9,972 nucleotides of DNA from an uncultured Bacillaceae bacterium (GTDB lineage: Bacteria; Bacillota; Bacilli; Bacillales; Amphibacillaceae), in contig CALZEK010000033.1 of NCBI GenBank assembly GCA_945639745.1, forward strand, positions 1-9,972, read 5' to 3'. Shown here in pieces: positions 6,271-9,972 of this stretch (position 1 is the stretch's first letter; every line of letters starts with the position of its first letter). Below the pieces are notes generated by a model. The model saw nothing but the letters and a program-made list of their open reading frames with translations. It did not search any database and was not told the origin of the DNA. Position numbers and translations under genes: made by a program.

Positions 6271-7215
6271 TTAATCATCACTACGTAAGCCTAAATCAAG
6301 ATCTGCTAATTTATTTTTAACTTCATCAAGTGATTTACGACCTAAGTTACGAACTTTCATCATATCATCTTCTGTTTTTGTTGATAATTCTTGGACTGTA
6401 TTAATCCCAGCACGCTTCAAGCAATTATAAGATCTAACAGATAAATCTAATTCTTCGATTGTCATTTCCAATACTTTTTCTTTCTGGTCTTCTTCTTTTT
6501 CTACCATGATTTCTGCATGTTTTGCATCCTCAGTTAGTTCGATGAAGATATTAAGATGTTCTGTAAATACTTTGGCACCTAAAGAAATTGCTTCTTCAGG
6601 ACGAATACTGCCATCAGTTGAAACATCAATAGTAAGTTTATCAAAATTCGCATCTTGACCAACGCGTGTGTCTTCTACTTGATAAGATACTCGTGAGACA
6701 GGTGTGAATATTGAATCAACTGGAATAACGCCAATCGGTTGATTCTCTTGCTTATTAGCTTCTGCTGTACGATATCCACGTCCAGTTTCTGCATTAATTT
6801 TCATATATAAGCTACCTTTTGTATTCAATGTTGCAATATGCAATTCAGGGTTAAGCACTTCAACATCACTATCATAAGTAATGTCTGCTGCTGTTACCGG
6901 ACCTTCACCTTTAACATCGAGTTCAAGTGTTTTAGCTTCGTCTGAATAAATTTTAAGCGCTAATTTTTTTAAGTTTAAAATGATTGTTGTAACATCTTCA
7001 ACCACACCATCTACGGTTGTGAATTCATGCAGTGCCCCTTCAATTTGAACTGAAGTAACTGCGGCACCAGGTAATGAAGACAACAGAATACGACGTAAAG
7101 AGTTACCGATAGTCGTTCCATATCCTCTTTCAAGTGGCTCAACTACAAATTTACCAAATGTAGCATCTTCACTAATTTCAACCGTTTCAATATTTGGTTT
7201 TTCAATTTCGATCAT
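6271..7215 (-). CDS. rpoA: DNA-directed RNA polymerase subunit alpha
   Basis: Alpha subunit of RNA polymerase, 314 residues, full length. The N-terminal assembly domain shows [20 protein letters not shown] (23-42) and [10 protein letters not shown], the dimerisation and beta-contact region. An acidic linker with [14 protein letters not shown] (238-251) leads to the C-terminal domain (about 252-310), which has the DNA- and activator-binding residues Arg261, Asn264, Cys265 and the helix-hairpin [12 protein letters not shown] (289-300). The ATG at 7213-7215 has AAAGGGAGGG upstream at good spacing. Unlike the tight packing elsewhere in the cluster, it is separated from rpsK by 247 bases holding a strong hairpin, so its level relative to S11 may be set separately. 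Confidence 0.98.
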   Translation of the reverse strand: MIEIEKPNIETVEISEDATFGKFVVEPLERGYGTTIGNSLRRILLSSLPGAAVTSVQIEGALHEFTTVDGVVEDVTTIILNLKKLALKIYSDEAKTLELDVKGEGPVTAADITYDSDVEVLNPELHIATLNTKGSLYMKINAETGRGYRTAEANKQENQPIGVIPVDSIFTPVSRVSYQVEDTRVGQDANFDKLTIDVSTDGSIRPEEAISLGAKVFTEHLNIFIELTEDAKHAEIMVEKEEDQKEKVLEMTIEELDLSVRSYNCLKRAGINTVQELSTKTEDDMMKVRNLGRKSLDEVKNKLADLDLGLRSDD

Positions 7216-7462
7216 TCGTTAAGCCCTCCCTTTAAAACTAAAACGTCCGAATCCAAGCTAAATAAATTAACTTGGATTATAGTAGTTCGTTACGATTAGC
7301 CTACTTTGTAATTATCACTTGTTGTTTCACATACTGTTTATAATTACGTTAATTTTATCGCATATCATAATGCACTAACATTACTTTACCGAATCCCAAT
7401 AGAATTAACTTCTCATGGCTTTTTAACTATTATAGACAAGTGACAAATCCATCGTGTTTGAA
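7216..7462 (-). promoter_or_regulatory. Long rpsK-rpoA intergenic region with possible internal control
   Basis: This 247-bp AT-rich gap holds no gene; the small minus-strand frames lack ribosome binding sites. It contains the 29-base hairpin at 7250-7278, an inverted repeat GTAATTAT/ATAATTAC (about 24-base loop, in 7308-7350), the octamer CCGAATCC twice (7247-7254 and 7389-7396), and two minus-strand TATAAT hexamers (7276-7281 and 7429-7434) without good -35 partners. The rpoA Shine-Dalgarno is near 7224-7230. Confidence 0.5.
7250..7278 (-). other. 12-bp stem-loop upstream of rpoA
   Basis: Bases 7250-7261 pair fully with 7267-7278 around a five-base loop; in the minus-strand RNA this is twelve pairs with one G-U. 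It lies 34 bases upstream of the rpoA start. No U-tract follows at once (CGGACG, then TTTTAGTTTT), so it is not a canonical terminator. A processing site, attenuator or stability element is possible. Confidence 0.75.
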
Positions 7463-7855
7463 TTACACGCGACGTCTTTTCGGTGGGCGACAACCGTTAT
7501 GAGGTACCGGTGTTACGTCACGAATAGCCGTAATTTCAAGACCTGCTGCTTGAAGTGAACGAATTGCTGCTTCACGACCAGCACCAGGACCCTTAACTGA
7601 TACTTCTAGTGTTTTCATACCAGTATCTGTTGCAGATTTAGCTGCTGCTTCTGCTGCCATTTGAGCTGCAAATGGTGTTGATTTTCTTGAACCTTTAAAA
7701 CCAAGTGCACCTGCAGAACTCCATCCAACTGCATTACCTTGCATATCTGTAATTGTAACTACTGTATTGTTAAATGTTGAGTGAATATGAGCAATACCAG
7801 ATTCTATTGTTCTTTTCACACGACGTTTACGTGGCGCGTTTGTTTTTTTTGCCAT
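7463..7855 (-). CDS. rpsK: 30S ribosomal protein S11
   Basis: S11 forms part of the platform of the small subunit, near the mRNA exit. The 130 residues are the normal length. The N-terminus is basic (RKRRVKR), followed by [18 protein letters not shown] (20-37), the [20 protein letters not shown] region and the conserved C-terminal stretch [17 protein letters not shown]. The ATG at 7853-7855 follows rpsM by 24 bases with a GGAGG in the gap. The next gene, rpoA, is unusually far away. Confidence 0.98.
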   Translation of the reverse strand: MAKKTNAPRKRRVKRTIESGIAHIHSTFNNTVVTITDMQGNAVGWSSAGALGFKGSRKSTPFAAQMAAEAAAKSATDTGMKTLEVSVKGPGAGREAAIRSLQAAGLEITAIRDVTPVPHNGCRPPKRRRV

Positions 7856-7879
7856 AGTTAATTAGACCCTCCTTTACTA

Positions 7880-8245
7880 TTAAACTTTACGAGCTGATAC
7901 AACTTGACGTGGACCTTTACGAGTACGTGAGTTGTTCTTAGTTTTTTGTCCTCTTACCGGTAAATTACGACGGTGTCTCATTCCACGGTATGAACCAATC
8001 TCAGTTAATCTTTTTATATTTAATGACACTTCACGACGAAGGTCACCTTCTACTGTATAAGCTTCTATTGCTTGACGAATCTTACCAAGTTCATCTTCTG
8101 TTAAATCACGAACTCGAGTATCTTCAGAAACGCCTGCTTCAGCTAAAGCTTTTTGTGCACTGCTTTTTCCAACTCCATAAATTGAAGTTAGTGCAATGAC
8201 AATACGCTTATCTCTAGGAATATCAATACCTGCTACTCTTGCCAT
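7880..8245 (-). CDS. rpsM: 30S ribosomal protein S13
   Basis: S13 sits in the head of the 30S subunit and contacts the large subunit and the P-site tRNA. It has 121 residues, as in S. aureus. Visible parts are [19 protein letters not shown], the [13 protein letters not shown] helix-turn region, [32 protein letters not shown] and the basic C-terminal tail RTRKGPRQ. The ATG at 8243-8245 is preceded by AAGGAGGTG, twelve bases from the GGAGG, a slightly long spacing. It follows rpmJ by 22 bases within the alpha-operon order infA-rpmJ-rpsM-rpsK. Confidence 0.98.
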   Translation of the reverse strand: MARVAGIDIPRDKRIVIALTSIYGVGKSSAQKALAEAGVSEDTRVRDLTEDELGKIRQAIEAYTVEGDLRREVSLNIKRLTEIGSYRGMRHRRNLPVRGQKTKNNSRTRKGPRQVVSARKV

Positions 8246-8267
8246 AGATTAAACACACCTCCTTATA

Positions 8268-8411
<144 letters not shown>

Positions 8412-8630
8412 TTATTTATAACGATAAGTAATACGACCTTTTGTTAAATCATATGGTGATAACTCAACCGTCACTTTATCTCCTGGTAATATGCGGATGA
8501 AATGCATACGAATTTTACCTGACACATGTGCTAAAATTGTATGTTCATTCTCAAGTTCTACTTTAAACATTGCATTGGGTAATGTTTCTAAAACAGTACC
8601 TTCTACTTCAATTACATCTTCTTTGGACAT
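8412..8630 (-). CDS. infA: Translation initiation factor IF-1
   Basis: IF-1 binds the A site of the 30S subunit during initiation. The 72-residue protein is the standard length and is one S1-type OB fold: [20 protein letters not shown], then [22 protein letters not shown] and a conserved [13 protein letters not shown] end. The ATG at 8628-8630 lies one base after the stop of the KOW gene, and the AAGGGAG ribosome binding site is inside the end of that gene, so the two are probably translated together. Confidence 0.98.
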   Translation of the reverse strand: MSKEDVIEVEGTVLETLPNAMFKVELENEHTILAHVSGKIRMHFIRILPGDKVTVELSPYDLTKGRITYRYK

Positions 8631-8631
8631 C

Positions 8632-8943
8632 TTAGTGATCTCCCTTCTCTATTTCAGTTACAAGCTCACTTGCAATTTTTGCAACAGCAAATCGTAACTT
8701 TCCATTTGAGACACGGCTAGTCTCGAGTAGACTATCCCTTACCTCAGGAGAGATTCTTTCAAGTAATTCAATATGGTTTATATTTTTCTTCTTCGGTCTA
8801 TCGTATTTTCGTTTGTCACCATCTGCTAACAATACATAACGATCATCAACAATTTCAATAATGACAGCAAACTGACCACGTTCTCTCCCTTGTACAACTC
8901 GGACTAATTGTCCGATTTGCGGAACTTTATGATCTATTTCCAA
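8632..8943 (-). CDS. KOW domain RNA-binding protein (L14e/L6e-like)
   Basis: Small protein of 103 residues. Its N-terminal KOW motif, [22 protein letters not shown] (about 9-30), resembles the L14e/L6e-type RNA-binding fold and is followed by [15 protein letters not shown] (40-54), a basic segment, and a helical C-terminus with [17 protein letters not shown]. Bacillus species carry such a gene at this place, between map and infA; its role is not firmly known, but ribosome or RNA association is likely. Here map is missing and the gene follows adk directly; S. aureus, as I recall it, lacks both. The longest frame begins at a GTG (8950-8952), but that GTG lies inside the Shine-Dalgarno TAGGTGA, so the TTG at 8941-8943, eight bases after the AGG, is the better start. 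A probable promoter lies just upstream (8968-8996). Confidence 0.88.
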   Translation of the reverse strand: MEIDHKVPQIGQLVRVVQGRERGQFAVIIEIVDDRYVLLADGDKRKYDRPKKKNINHIELLERISPEVRDSLLETSRVSNGKLRFAVAKIASELVTEIEKGDH

Positions 8944-8967
8944 CGATTTCACCTACTCTTATTAATG

Positions 8968-9659
<692 letters not shown>

Positions 9660-9972
9660 TTATTTAATAAATCCTTTATAATGTCGCTGAACTAATTGGC
9701 CTTCTAGCTGTTTCATTGTTTGCAGTGCAACACCAACAACGATTAATAGGCTTGTTCCACCTATTTGTACTGCTGATGGTAAGTTAGCAAGTCCTCCTAA
9801 AAGTATAGGTAAAACTGAAACACCTGCTAAGAAAATTGAACCAACAAATGTTAAGCGGTATAGTACGCGTGTTAAATAACTCTCGGTATTATGACCTGGT
9901 CTAATTCCTGGTACATAACCACCTTGTTTTTGTAAGTTTTCTGCCATTTGTTCTGGATTAACTTGAACAAAT
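9660..9972 (-). CDS. secY: Preprotein translocase subunit SecY, C-terminal part
   Basis: SecY is the channel of the Sec export machinery. Only the last 103 residues are in the window; the 5' end lies beyond base 9972. They begin in [26 protein letters not shown], the conserved cytosolic loop before the last helices. Two hydrophobic segments follow, one around [19 protein letters not shown] and one around [21 protein letters not shown], corresponding to transmembrane helices 9 and 10, and a short basic tail ends YKGFIK. The frame is open to the window edge and nothing suggests damage. Confidence 0.97.
   Translation of the reverse strand, partial: FVQVNPEQMAENLQKQGGYVPGIRPGHNTESYLTRVLYRLTFVGSIFLAGVSVLPILLGGLANLPSAVQIGGTSLLIVVGVALQTMKQLEGQLVQRHYKGFIK

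Noticed and set aside
7250..7278. The hairpin upstream of rpoA as an intrinsic terminator
   Set aside because: The stem is followed by CGGACG before any U-rich stretch, so it lacks the adjacent U-tract.

Overview
The window is a visibly AT-rich stretch in which every recognisable gene lies on the minus strand. The proteins are typical of low-GC Gram-positive bacteria (Bacillota, class Bacilli). The alpha subunit of RNA polymerase, S11, S13, the EcfT transporter subunit and SecY look closest to the Staphylococcaceae and relatives. It does not look like Staphylococcus aureus itself: TruA carries a Bacillus-like SGRTDAGVHA active site, L17 has its own insertion and tail, and a KOW protein lies between adk and infA. 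I infer a staphylococcal relative such as the Macrococcus / Jeotgalicoccus / Salinicoccus type; the exact genus cannot be fixed by eye.

In the direction of transcription (right to left) the layout is as follows. The 3' end of the spc/alpha ribosomal cluster runs secY (partial), adk, KOW-domain protein, infA, rpmJ, rpsM, rpsK, a long 247-bp gap, rpoA, rplQ, and a strong intrinsic terminator. A new unit begins from a probable promoter at about 5724-5753: ecfA1, ecfA2, ecfT (energy-coupling module of a group II ECF vitamin/metal transporter), then truA. Another promoter (2377-2406) and a structured leader precede rplM-rpsI, closed by a UUCG-loop terminator at about 1373-1410. Beyond this the conserved block stops. 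A stand-alone Fic-domain AMP-transferase gene with its own extended -10 promoter follows, then a stretch that looks like a decayed reading frame (318-531), an AT-rich spacer, and the 5' part of an unrecognised gene leaving the window at base 1.

The conserved part is housekeeping: protein export, adenylate homeostasis, translation initiation, ribosomal proteins, transcription, tRNA pseudouridylation and micronutrient uptake. The accessory left edge (1-1271) is the part likely to vary between strains. Nothing in the window makes a convincing new multi-gene system. The most interesting signals are regulatory: a perfect 12-bp hairpin in the unusually long rpsK-rpoA gap, mutually exclusive stems in the rplM leader, and a terminator arm that is duplicated inside the next promoter. 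Several starts are non-ATG or hidden: in three genes the most upstream GTG lies inside the Shine-Dalgarno sequence, so the real start is probably three codons further in.
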